Positions 1 to 8,435 of a stretch of 64,000 bases of DNA are shown here, in pieces (position 1 is the first letter of the stretch; the number at the start of each line of letters is the position of its first letter). A model generated the notes under the pieces. That model saw nothing but the letters and a program-made list of their open reading frames with translations. It was not told the DNA's origin and searched no databases. Origin of the DNA: JBBQXY01 sp038209195 (GTDB lineage: Bacteria; Chloroflexota; Ktedonobacteria; Ktedonobacterales; Ktedonobacteraceae); NCBI GenBank assembly GCA_038209195.1, contig JBBQXY010000006.1, positions 1 through 64,000 of the forward strand. Direction: 5' to 3'. The translations under genes and the position numbers were made by a program.

Positions 1-80
1 CTTTCATCACGCTGCGCCAGTTGGTCACGCAGGGACTGGTTCTCTTCTCGCAGATGAATACGTTCTTCTTCGATCGTCAT
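1..80 (-). CDS. N-terminal fragment of a coiled-coil protein, possibly a transposase
   Basis: Reading leftward from an ATG at base 80, 26 codons stay open to the window edge and begin MTIEEERIHLREENQSLRDQ. The heptad pattern of Leu with Glu/Arg/Gln predicts a coiled coil. N-termini of this type are common in IS66-type transposases and in some regulators, so a mobile-element identity is possible but unproven. Only the start is inside the window. A weak purine-rich stretch lies upstream. It is divergent from the kinase gene to its right, with about 50 bases between them. Confidence 0.45.
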   Translation of the reverse strand, partial: MTIEEERIHLREENQSLRDQLAQRDE

Positions 81-132
81 ACTCTTACTTTACTGGGTTT
101 GTCGACGTTTGGCAAGCCTCTACTGACCTGAG

Positions 133-1929
133 TTGTTACAGTATATTGGTGAACGATTTGGTGATTACAAATTAGTCCGACTACTGGGCGAAGGCGGCTT
201 TGCCAGCGTCTACCTCGGTCAGGAAGTTCACGATGGAACTTCCGCGGCAGTGAAACTGCTCAAAGAGCAAAAGGTTCACGATTTCATTAAAGAAGTCAGC
301 CGTACCAACCGATTACAGCACACCAATATCGTCAAAATTCTCGACTTTAATATCAGACCCTCTGACGATACCCCTTATATTATCATGGCATACGCATCAA
401 ATGGTAGTTTCCGCGAGAAGTATCCCAGAGGCACCCGTGTGCCGCTCGATGTAATAGTCACTGCTGTCAAACAGGTAGCCTCAGCATTGCAGTATGCACA
501 TGACCAGCGCGTCATCCACCGAGATGTCAAACCAGAAAATTTACTGCTCAATGCGCGAAATATAGTGCTGCTCAGTGATTTTGGCATTGCAACCGCCAGT
601 CTTACCTCGATTCCATCCTATGGAGGGCAAGGTAACATCACCGGAACCTATGCCTACACCGCTCCTGAACAGCTCAAGGGACGTCCCGTTCTTGCCAGCG
701 ACCAGTACTCGCTTGCCATCATGGTCTACGAATGGCTCTGTGGCGAACTTCCTTTCGAGGGTAGGGAATATATTCAGTGGTTGTATTTGCATGACAAAGA
801 AGCACCTCCATCTATCCGTGACCATGTTCCTTCTCTTCCTTCTGAAGTAGAACAAGTGATACTCAGGGCGTTGGCGAAAAAGCCAGAAGAACGATTCGAG
901 CGTGTCGAAATGTTTGCTCTAGCGTTAGATCGAGCGGCGCGGGGAGAAGATGTGTCGATGGTAATGAATACACCTGGACCAACCAGAAATTCAACACAAT
1001 TTGATTCCTCGCCGCCTGGCAGGCAAGCCAATGACCATGCACGGACACCTTCTAACTCGATTGAGCAACTCTTTCAAGAAGGAGTGCGGGCACAAGCGAG
1101 TGGGAATGCCGAAGAGGCCTTTCGTATTTGGCGACAGATGATGACGACGTCGGGCATCGCTGAGCGCTATAGCACCACAGCCCGCAACCGTATACGAGAA
1201 CTGCGCATGCAGATAATTCCGTTACGCCTCAAACAGGCACGAGAAGCCAGTATGCAAGGACGCTGGCAGGATGAGATTCGCCTGTGGGAAGATTTGCTTG
1301 CATTAGAACCATCCGCCCAGGACCTCGCCCCACTGCTTAAGTCACCATTGACACTTGGCAAGGCAACAAACAATACGGTGCAAACCATACAGGAACGTCT
1401 GCGGATTGCACACCTGAACGAGCAATCAGCGTGGATGTACGTAGGTGCTGAGCAGTTCATTCGTAATAGGGATAATGCTGCCGCACGCGCCCAATTGCAG
1501 ATGCTTTGGAACGATGCTCCCTATTACGGCGACCCTGCAAGTCTAGCTAAGATGGTAGGCTTACCTGCTGCCTTGAACTATGAGCAGGCCATCGCCGTCG
1601 AACAGGCACACTTAGAGCAGGAGCGATTGGAGCGAGTACGCCAGACTCAGGAGAGACAAGAGCGAGCACGGCAGGAGCGAGCACGGCAGGAGCAGGAGAG
1701 ACAAGAACAATTAATAGCAAAGCAAAAACGTGATAAAAATGAAAATCGTATTGTCATCAGAAATTTAGTAGCAGGAGCGATAATAGGAGCGATAGCAGGA
1801 GCGATAGTTGGAGGAGTATTTGAACCTGGAGGAATAGGAGGAGCATTTGAAGGCGGAGCAATAACAGCATTTTTGGGTGTTTTTCTAGGCGTATTTACAG
1901 GAATAGTAATGATAATTAGAAAGTATTAG
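133..1929 (+). CDS. Ser/Thr protein kinase with coiled coil and C-terminal glycine-zipper membrane segment
   Basis: Hanks-type kinase that phosphorylates Ser/Thr on unknown partners at the membrane. All catalytic motifs are visible: glycine loop GEGGFASVYLG (19-29), Lys41 in AVKLLK, HRDVKPEN (129-136), DFG (149-151) and APE (177-179). Residues about 310-500 look like TPR-type or other helical repeats. Residues 510-540 are a Gln/Arg/Glu-rich coiled coil, and the last 55 residues are a hydrophobic Gly-xxx-Gly zipper, so the kinase is anchored by its C-terminus rather than by the usual single TM plus PASTA or sensor domain. The start is TTG: an in-frame TGA lies three codons upstream and the kinase fold begins at once, so no earlier start is possible. 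No phosphatase gene is adjacent. Confidence 0.9.
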   Translation: MLQYIGERFGDYKLVRLLGEGGFASVYLGQEVHDGTSAAVKLLKEQKVHDFIKEVSRTNRLQHTNIVKILDFNIRPSDDTPYIIMAYASNGSFREKYPRGTRVPLDVIVTAVKQVASALQYAHDQRVIHRDVKPENLLLNARNIVLLSDFGIATASLTSIPSYGGQGNITGTYAYTAPEQLKGRPVLASDQYSLAIMVYEWLCGELPFEGREYIQWLYLHDKEAPPSIRDHVPSLPSEVEQVILRALAKKPEERFERVEMFALALDRAARGEDVSMVMNTPGPTRNSTQFDSSPPGRQANDHARTPSNSIEQLFQEGVRAQASGNAEEAFRIWRQMMTTSGIAERYSTTARNRIRELRMQIIPLRLKQAREASMQGRWQDEIRLWEDLLALEPSAQDLAPLLKSPLTLGKATNNTVQTIQERLRIAHLNEQSAWMYVGAEQFIRNRDNAAARAQLQMLWNDAPYYGDPASLAKMVGLPAALNYEQAIAVEQAHLEQERLERVRQTQERQERARQERARQEQERQEQLIAKQKRDKNENRIVIRNLVAGAIIGAIAGAIVGGVFEPGGIGGAFEGGAITAFLGVFLGVFTGIVMIIRKY

Positions 1930-2255
1930 GAGTATTAGCAGCAACAGTTGAATAATAATCAAATCATATCCAAGCAATTAAAAACCTTAATATTTGTAAT
2001 TCTCGTTTAACAGTGGCCTCACAAATATGAACAATAGTTGTTTTTCTCGTTAAGAGAAAATTCGGGCTTTCCCCTACTTGACATCCCTCATTCCATACGT
2101 TATATTAGTGTTAAATATACACTAAGTCGGCATGTTTCTATTAGGCGATGGGATGCAGCCTGTATCTATACAATAGTATACTATAAATTGGCTGCATTGG
2201 TAAGGTATGACCATTCCTTCCTACTGGTGTTCGTCATATTTTGTATTGGTGAGAT
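1930..2255. other. AT-rich gene-free stretch
   Basis: About 320 bases between the kinase gene and a palindromic repeat. It is AT-rich and contains several TATA-like words (near 2110 and 2170) but no convincing -35/-10 pair, no hairpin with a T run and no reading frame with a credible start. I see nothing further in it. Confidence 0.4.
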
Positions 2256-2379
2256 GTAGGGACAGGGGGCGGCATTGGGATGTGTGGGGGCCTTGTGCCT
2301 GTCCTGGTGGGGAGTCGCATTCCCGCCGGGACAAGCACATGGCCCCCCATCGACCGCAGCCACCTCCCCTTGTCCCTAC
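2256..2379. repeat. Imperfect palindromic element, MITE-like
   Basis: The two ends are GTAGGGACA and TGTCCCTAC, and the roughly 55-base arms pair imperfectly toward the centre. The whole unit could fold into one long hairpin. It encodes nothing and lies between two rightward genes. The GTAGGG terminus is shared with the larger repeat family found at 13376, 15263, 19400 and 53396, although the interior differs. Confidence 0.6.
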
Positions 2380-2472
2380 GACCGACGAACACCTCCTTCA
2401 TGCAAAAAATGAATCTCACCCACCTCTTATTGATAGCGTAAAAAATCCAAGAAAGAGACTGTTAGTAGCGAT

Positions 2473-3165
2473 ATGGAAGAGACGGAAGAGGCGAAGGCGC
2501 ACGGTTACGATGCGAGCAAGTATGAGCGACCATCGGTCACGGTAGACGTGGTGATGATGAGTTTGCGCCAACGGGATTTGCAGGTGTTGCTTATCAAGCG
2601 GCGTTCCTGGCCGTATGAGGGGATGTGGGCCATTCCGGGTGGCTTTGTGAATATTGATGAGTCGTTGGAGACGGCGGCGAAGCGCGAGCTACAGGAAGAG
2701 ACCGGTGTGCAAGACGTCTATCTAGAACAGCTCTATACCTTTGGTGATCCAGGGCGTGACCCGCGCACACGAGTGATTACGGTAGTCTATTTCGCGCTGC
2801 TAGACTCGGAGCGATTGCAGGTCCAGGCGGCTGATGACGCGGCTGATGTTGACTGGTTCTCGGTCTATGAGTTGCCGGCTTTGGCCTTTGATCATGAGAA
2901 GATATTGCAATATGCTCTTGAGCGTTTGCGCGGCAAATTAGACTACACCACTATTGCCTTTAGCTTGTTGCCGGAGCAGTTTACGCTGCGAGAACTGCAA
3001 CGTGTGTATGAGATTATCCTGCACAAGAAGCTGGATAAGCGCAACTTCCGCAAGAAAATCCTCTCGACGGGCATCCTGGATGATACGGGCGCGAAAAAGA
3101 TGGAGGGAATGCACCGCCCTGCCCGCCTGTATAGCTTCAATTCAGAGGCTGAAGCCAAATTATAA
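2473..3165 (+). CDS. Nudix hydrolase with C-terminal winged helix (NrtR/ADP-ribose pyrophosphatase type)
   Basis: The N-terminal half is a Nudix domain that would cleave a nucleoside diphosphate linked to another group (ADP-ribose is typical of the closest relatives). The Nudix box is complete at residues 57-79: Gly57, Glu63, Arg71-Glu72, Glu75-Glu76 and Gly78. The C-terminal 80 residues (FTLRELQRVYEIILHKKLDK, then NFRKKIL) match the winged-helix half of the NrtR-like family, which regulates NAD metabolism in other bacteria. Because the Nudix box is intact, catalysis and regulation are both possible. No NAD-biosynthesis gene is adjacent. ATG start with a weak upstream purine stretch. Confidence 0.88.
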   Translation: MEETEEAKAHGYDASKYERPSVTVDVVMMSLRQRDLQVLLIKRRSWPYEGMWAIPGGFVNIDESLETAAKRELQEETGVQDVYLEQLYTFGDPGRDPRTRVITVVYFALLDSERLQVQAADDAADVDWFSVYELPALAFDHEKILQYALERLRGKLDYTTIAFSLLPEQFTLRELQRVYEIILHKKLDKRNFRKKILSTGILDDTGAKKMEGMHRPARLYSFNSEAEAKL

Positions 3166-3182
3166 CTATTACATACCTTAGA

Positions 3183-3283
3183 GCTTATTCGGAAACCGAC
3201 CTAATGCCCATAGACTAATAATGTAGTGATGCCCCTTGTGGGCATCATGCGCGGTGGGGCATCAGGCCGGTTTCCGAATAAGC
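3183..3283. repeat. Palindromic repeat, family A, at a convergent gene end
   Basis: Perfect 15-base terminal inverted repeats (GCTTATTCGGAAACC and its complement) flank an inner palindrome with the core GTAGTGATGCCCC...GGGCATCA. The same core, with compensating changes (GTAGTGACGCTCC...GGCGTCA), forms one arm of the palindrome at 9850-9937. This one sits between the convergent Nudix and permease-kinase genes and may double as a bidirectional terminator, but it has no T run. Confidence 0.65.
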
Positions 3284-3285
3284 CC

Positions 3286-5577
3286 TTACTGGATTATGCC
3301 GTCCATAGTGGGCAGGGTAAAGGAAAATATTGAGCCTGTGCCTGCTATGCCGCTGCTTTCAACAGTGATGGTGCCATGCATGGCCTCGACTAGTTGGCGC
3401 GTGATCGCTAGACCCAGACCACTGCCTCTCGTGGTGCCATGCATATCGCGTTCAAGGCGAACGAAACGTTCAAAGACATCAGCTTGTTTCGCGGGTGGTA
3501 TACCGTATCCCTTATCGACAATGCTGACTTTGACCATCTGCTGCTCATCCTCCTCCTCGGTAACGATGCTGATGGGCGTTTGAGGGGGTGAGTAGCGCAA
3601 GGCATTGGCGACGAGGTTGCGCAGGATTTGTTTCAGGCGCGTTTCATCGGCCCAAACGACCAGCGAGGAAGGAATAATGATTTTGACCGAGCGTTCTTCT
3701 TTGAGCAGGATGGGCTCAAACAGATCGATTACCGAGGTACAAACTTCCTTGAGTGGAATGGTGGAACATTGCAGCGCGGCAGTATCCAATTTGATTCGGC
3801 TGGCATCCATGATATTGGCCTGTAACAGCACCAGTTCTTCGCAAGCGCGTCGTGCTTTATTGATGAATGCTTGTCGGGTGGCTGGGTCGACATCCTCCAT
3901 TTCGCCAAGCAGTTCTAGGTAGCCTTGCACAATGGTGAGTGGGGTACGAAGTTCGTGGCTGGCTGTATTCAGAAAGTCATCTTTCAACTGATCGAGTTCG
4001 CTGAGTTTGGTATAAGCCGCGTTCAATTCACTGAAAAGCCGCGCATTTTCACGCGCGGCAGAGGTCTGTTCCCCCAGACTTGTGAGTAAGCGCGGGTAGG
4101 CTGAACCGACGAGCCCAATGACCAGGCAAGCTAAAACTGAATAACCAACGTAAAAGCTCCAATCACGATTGGAGATGATAGAGGTATCCCAAGAAAGCGT
4201 CAAGGTTGTCCAGATCCCAAACAGACTAGCAAGGCCACCTACGAATGAACAGAGATAGAGCAACCACGGAGGAGCAATCAATTGCTCTTTTTTCTGTGCC
4301 AACACTGAGCGAAAGCGTACCAGGAGTACAGGGAGATCGAGGAAAAGGATAATCATGGAGACACACCAGATCACCGCTGTAGCGGCCTGTGTGATGTCAT
4401 AGACCAGGGTGGTGAAATTAGCCTTGCCAAAGTAGAGCAGTGGCCCCACAAAGTAGGTATAGATGGCCATGATGATAACCAGCGTGGTTTGCACATTGAT
4501 AGCCATGTATGGTGCTCTATGGCGGTTCACTTTCGCTAGGCTGCGTGGCAAGCGTTGGTCGAGGGCTGAGACAAACAAAATCCGTGCGAAGGTGGCGTTA
4601 TAGAGCACTGTCACCATAACGAAGAAGAGAACGAAGATGATTCCTACCAGAATAGCGATTGGTGGGCCAAAGACCATACCTACAGCGGTAATGGCTGAAT
4701 AGTTCAAGCTGGCTGATCCTGGCGGTACTACCACCATCACCCCGAAGGTACCAAGTATATAGGCAACAAGCACAACCAAAGGACCCCAGCGCAAAAAGAG
4801 AGAAGTTGTCGTGGTTTGCTTCGTTTCAGCAGCCATATTAAATGGTACCTCGATACCGAGCAAGGCCAGGATGATAACCCCATAGAGGACAAAATGGGGA
4901 CTGCTCAGTTGGACTTTGCTAATCGTTAGCGGTATTTGCGATGGGTGCCCATGCAATAGCCAGATAATGCCGGCCAATCCGACGAGACCGATTGCCACTC
5001 CATAGAAGATAATAACACCGGTGGCGATGCGCATAATGGGACGCAAAGAAAGTGTGGCTAACCATCCCCCCACAAGCAAGAGACAAATGACGATGATGCC
5101 TTGTTGCCATGGCAGGTCAAGCCATTCAGCGTTTGGACCAGCGATTTGGGTGCCTATGCCTTGTATCAGTAGGATGATCCCATCGGTCGCGGCCAGTAGT
5201 ACGAGCACACCGGGAAACCAGGCACAGAAGCCCGCGAAAAAGCCCCACAGCGGTCCCAGCGCACGATGTGTCCAAATGTAGATAGCTCCATCAACCGGCA
5301 TAAAGCGGTTGAGTTGTCCGGAAACAATTGCACCAGGTATGAGAAAAGTCACCGTTCCAAGGACCCAGTACAGATAGGTAATGGCTCCCCCACCTTCCGT
5401 TGCTTGTACAACCGAAGCATTGGGTATAAAGAGCACTATCGCGATGAAGATCACAAACATATCAATGCGCGTCAGTAAACGTGGCAATAATTCGCCTGTG
5501 CGTTGCTCAGAGCGTAGTGGCTCGCCCATTGTGCTCTGTAGCACGGTTGGTATATATTGCCTTACGAGCTTACTCAT
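3286..5577 (-). CDS. APC-superfamily amino-acid-permease-like transporter fused to a histidine kinase
   Basis: Residues about 35-500 form some 12-13 hydrophobic segments with APC-permease character (PVDGAIYIW in an early helix, GIEVPFNMAAETK in a central helix). Residues 500-530 are a helical linker. A complete histidine kinase follows: phospho-acceptor His541 in SHELRTPL, N box NLVANALRYS (654-663), G1 DKGYGIP (688-694) and G2 GSGLGL (718-723). The transporter may sense a solute, usually an amino acid, and drive the kinase, by analogy to CbrA-type SLC5-kinase fusions, which use a different transporter fold. ATG start. No response regulator is adjacent, so its partner is unknown. Function of either half is inferred from motifs only. 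Confidence 0.88.
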   Translation of the reverse strand: MSKLVRQYIPTVLQSTMGEPLRSEQRTGELLPRLLTRIDMFVIFIAIVLFIPNASVVQATEGGGAITYLYWVLGTVTFLIPGAIVSGQLNRFMPVDGAIYIWTHRALGPLWGFFAGFCAWFPGVLVLLAATDGIILLIQGIGTQIAGPNAEWLDLPWQQGIIVICLLLVGGWLATLSLRPIMRIATGVIIFYGVAIGLVGLAGIIWLLHGHPSQIPLTISKVQLSSPHFVLYGVIILALLGIEVPFNMAAETKQTTTTSLFLRWGPLVVLVAYILGTFGVMVVVPPGSASLNYSAITAVGMVFGPPIAILVGIIFVLFFVMVTVLYNATFARILFVSALDQRLPRSLAKVNRHRAPYMAINVQTTLVIIMAIYTYFVGPLLYFGKANFTTLVYDITQAATAVIWCVSMIILFLDLPVLLVRFRSVLAQKKEQLIAPPWLLYLCSFVGGLASLFGIWTTLTLSWDTSIISNRDWSFYVGYSVLACLVIGLVGSAYPRLLTSLGEQTSAARENARLFSELNAAYTKLSELDQLKDDFLNTASHELRTPLTIVQGYLELLGEMEDVDPATRQAFINKARRACEELVLLQANIMDASRIKLDTAALQCSTIPLKEVCTSVIDLFEPILLKEERSVKIIIPSSLVVWADETRLKQILRNLVANALRYSPPQTPISIVTEEEDEQQMVKVSIVDKGYGIPPAKQADVFERFVRLERDMHGTTRGSGLGLAITRQLVEAMHGTITVESSGIAGTGSIFSFTLPTMDGIIQ

Positions 5578-5676
5578 CTTCTACCTTACTTTTAGACGAA
5601 CCGAACGCGCCGTAATGGGGAAAACAGAGGCTTATCAGCACGTAGTATAGCAGATACATAACCTCCGGTAAAGCGT

Positions 5677-5738
5677 AAATAACACGTTATAGGCCATCGA
5701 CTGCTGGATAGCAGTCGATGGCCTATAACGTGTTATTT
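5677..5738 (-). terminator. Perfect 29-bp hairpin at the end of the prfA operon
   Basis: Arms of 29 bases pair perfectly around a GGAT loop. The stop codon of the last gene of the leftward operon lies inside the right arm. It is probably the end of that transcript, although no long T run follows on the minus strand. Confidence 0.7.
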
Positions 5739-6425
5739 GTCCTCATTGGTGCGAACGGTGCAGTAAGATATTTGCGATGGAGTCCAGCCGATACAGTCGA
5801 TACGTGTACCGAGTGGGGTATCGAGCAATTCACCTTCGGTGGGCAAGGGCAGGTTACTGGTGGGGTCCCACAGTGCTGGTAAGGGTTGCGCGGTTGAGGC
5901 GCGCTCTTGCGGAATATACGTGGGATAAAGCAGGCGCATGCGTTTATCAAAAAAGCGGCGTGGGATGTACAGTATTTCGCGTCGCCAAAGGATATGGGTA
6001 TGTTCTGGTGTCTCATTTTCTACGGTTGACGTGCCACGTAGCAGGTACGCGAGTTGCCGCGCCTCTTGCGGACTGAGGACGACGCGTTCAACGTAGTTGC
6101 CACGAGGATTGAGCGTGGCGATAACTTGTGAACTGGCATGGAGCAGGCGGCGTAACCATTGCGGTGGTTTCGTCAATTGGAGACCCCATTCCTCGGCAAA
6201 AATCGTTTCGCCACGCTGTTCATGTTGACTGTGCCAGACTTGAAAAATTGCCTCTTTCGCTTTGAAGTCGCATCGGCACTGTTCCCAAGAAGGATAGCCG
6301 CGGTGACGAATCTCACGGCGAACATAGCTACCGATGCTGGTGATTGTACCCGCGGTAGCTCCGACTGCTAAGCTTAGCCAGGTGAGCGTCAATAATCTCT
6401 GTTTTGCAACATGTGCTCTTGTCAT
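5733..6425 (-). CDS. Membrane-anchored protein of unknown function
   Basis: A 230-residue protein I do not recognise. It has one N-terminal hydrophobic segment (about residues 10-32, LTLTWLSLAVGATAGTITSI) after a short basic start, then a soluble domain rich in Arg, Trp and Pro with no motif I can name. Its ATG overlaps the stop of the upstream HAD gene by four bases (ATGA) and has GGAGGT six bases upstream, so it is translationally coupled and the last gene of the prfA operon. The topology suggests the soluble part faces outward, or inward if the segment is a signal anchor of the other orientation. Confidence 0.6.
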   Translation of the reverse strand: MTRAHVAKQRLLTLTWLSLAVGATAGTITSIGSYVRREIRHRGYPSWEQCRCDFKAKEAIFQVWHSQHEQRGETIFAEEWGLQLTKPPQWLRRLLHASSQVIATLNPRGNYVERVVLSPQEARQLAYLLRGTSTVENETPEHTHILWRREILYIPRRFFDKRMRLLYPTYIPQERASTAQPLPALWDPTSNLPLPTEGELLDTPLGTRIDCIGWTPSQISYCTVRTNEDK

Positions 6426-7162
6426 TGAGATACCTCCAATAGATCAAGTAAGTCAGTGAGTGCATGTACAAGCAAACAATCAACGTTGCGTTCTGCTAAG
6501 TTTCCTGCCCTATCCAGCAAGACTGGTGTCATGCCGACGGCGCGAGCACCCAACACATCATGAATATACGAATCCCCTATATGCAAAGTATAATCGGCAA
6601 TGCTATTCGTGCGTTGCAATGCCAGTTCGTAGAGGAACGGTGAGGGTTTGGGATAGCGTGCGACCGCGGAGATGAGCAGACTATCAAAGAAGGGCGTGAG
6701 CTGGAGGTTGCGCAGGATTGGGCCAAGCGCAATACCCCAATCTGATATCACACCCATGGTATAGCCATGGGAGCGTAGCGCATTCAGCGTAGGTAACACG
6801 TCAGGATAGAGCTGCCAACTGCTATGTTTATCGAACTCTTCGTTGATGTTTTGGGCCAACTGATAGAGGAGCGTCTCGTCGCGTTCTTCAATGAAGGGGC
6901 GCAGCAAGTTCATATAGTAGCCAACCCAAAAATCAGCGATTGCCTGGTCACTGCCCCAGGTGTGCCGATTGAGGCGCATCTGGCGAAAGTAGTAATCCTC
7001 AGCTTCGATCATACGCTCTTTCACCTCGTCAAGGTGGATATGCAGGTTTAAGCGATGACAGACCTGCAAACAGATTTCCGGTACAGAAGGGTTTGGGCGA
7101 ATGAGCGTAAAACCAGCGTCAAAGAAAATGGTACGGATCGATTGTGGTTGTTCCAAAGGCAT
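6422..7162 (-). CDS. HAD-superfamily hydrolase, subfamily IA
   Basis: A 246-residue HAD-fold phosphatase or dehalogenase acting on an unidentified small phosphorylated metabolite. Motif I is FFDAGFTL (nucleophile Asp15), motif II VISDWG, motif III the Lys in YPKPSPFLYE, and motif IV GDSYIHD. In motif I the usual second Asp is replaced by Gly, as in the REG-2/HDHD3-like branch, so phosphatase activity is less certain. A longer frame begins at 7231 but would overlap the aminotransferase gene. The chosen ATG has GAGGATAG just upstream and 28 bases of spacing from that gene. Confidence 0.82.
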   Translation of the reverse strand: MPLEQPQSIRTIFFDAGFTLIRPNPSVPEICLQVCHRLNLHIHLDEVKERMIEAEDYYFRQMRLNRHTWGSDQAIADFWVGYYMNLLRPFIEERDETLLYQLAQNINEEFDKHSSWQLYPDVLPTLNALRSHGYTMGVISDWGIALGPILRNLQLTPFFDSLLISAVARYPKPSPFLYELALQRTNSIADYTLHIGDSYIHDVLGARAVGMTPVLLDRAGNLAERNVDCLLVHALTDLLDLLEVSQ

Positions 7163-7190
7163 TCTATCCTCGACATTGGGTGAGTAAAAG

Positions 7191-8414
7191 CTAGTGTACT
7201 CGTTCTTTGTAGACAGCGTCGGCGGCAGCAAGGGCCGCGCCTGCTGTCGGTGTCAGGCCACAACGTGGCAAGACATGCTCGAGCGCGGCTAATACGGTAT
7301 CTACATTCTTACGATTAGAATTGTATCCCATCAAGCCAATGCGTATCAGTCGGCCCTTGAGTGCGCCGAAGCCACCACCGACCTCGATATTGTATTCTTC
7401 CAGCAGACCTGTGCGAAGAGCGAGTTCATCTACACCTTCTGGTAGGCTGACCGCGGTGAGCACGGAGAGCGCGAAGCCCGGTTTGGTGAGTATCTTGAGT
7501 CCCATGGCCTCAATACCGGCTTTGACTGCGTCCCCATGTAGTTGGTGCCGTGCCCAGCGTGCCTCCAACCCTTCTTCCATGGCGATACGAAGGGCCTCAC
7601 GAACACCATAGACGATGTTGCTACAGGCGGTATGGTGGTAGGCGTGATCTCCGTTCCAATAGCGATTGAGGTGGTGCAGGTCGAGATAGTAGCTCTGCAC
7701 GGGCTTTTTGCGCCTCTGAATAACTTCGACGGCCCGTTGATTGAGGGTGACAGGAGCCAGACCGGGGAGTGCGCCCAGGCTTTTCTGACTGCCGGCGTAG
7801 CAAGCATCAATCTTCATCGCATCGACATTCATAGGCACACCACCGAGGCCGCAGACGGCGTCTACGACGAAGAGTGCGCCATATTTATGGGTTATGCGCT
7901 CAAGCTCTTCTAAGGGCTGTAAGAGGCCGGTGGAGGTTTCCGCGATGGCGGTGGCAAATACTTTTGTGTTTGGATGGTCTTTGAAGGCTTGCTCTAGGGC
8001 CTCAGGCTCAAGCGGTGAACCTAAATCCGTTACCAGATTGACAACGTGTGCGCCTGCGCGCTCGGAGATTTCCACGATCTGACCACTGAAAAATCCCAAG
8101 CTACCAGCAATAATGGTATCGCCCTCTTCCAGCAAATTACACAGCACGGCTTCCGCGCCGGAAAAGCCAGAGCCAGAGACGCAGAGTGTCATCTCGTTCC
8201 TGGTCTGGAACATCCAGCGCAGCATCTGTGCCGTTTCTTCGAGCATGCCAAAAAATTCGGGGTCCATGTGTCCGAGTTGTGGTGCCGAGGCGATACGTAG
8301 TATCCTTGGGTCAACGTTGCAGGGACCAGGGCCGAGCAGCAACCTGTACGTCGGATTGAGTTCAGCAATGGTATCCTCTTGTATAGTCAGCTTTCCCGCG
8401 ATCATTTGTGCCAT
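7191..8414 (-). CDS. Class V aminotransferase (alanine-glyoxylate / serine-pyruvate type)
   Basis: A PLP enzyme of 407 residues, the usual length for this family, which moves amino groups between alanine or serine and glyoxylate or pyruvate in photorespiration-like and one-carbon metabolism. The PLP-binding lysine is Lys211 in GSQKSLGALPG. The cofactor-binding Asp is in VVDAVCGLGG, and the GSGFSGAEAV loop that binds the phosphate is present. It starts 21 bases after prfA and ends 28 bases before the HAD gene, so it is an operon member. The exact substrate pair cannot be read from sequence. Confidence 0.88.
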   Translation of the reverse strand: MAQMIAGKLTIQEDTIAELNPTYRLLLGPGPCNVDPRILRIASAPQLGHMDPEFFGMLEETAQMLRWMFQTRNEMTLCVSGSGFSGAEAVLCNLLEEGDTIIAGSLGFFSGQIVEISERAGAHVVNLVTDLGSPLEPEALEQAFKDHPNTKVFATAIAETSTGLLQPLEELERITHKYGALFVVDAVCGLGGVPMNVDAMKIDACYAGSQKSLGALPGLAPVTLNQRAVEVIQRRKKPVQSYYLDLHHLNRYWNGDHAYHHTACSNIVYGVREALRIAMEEGLEARWARHQLHGDAVKAGIEAMGLKILTKPGFALSVLTAVSLPEGVDELALRTGLLEEYNIEVGGGFGALKGRLIRIGLMGYNSNRKNVDTVLAALEHVLPRCGLTPTAGAALAAADAVYKERVH

Positions 8415-8435
8415 AGAGACTGCCTACCTTTCAAA

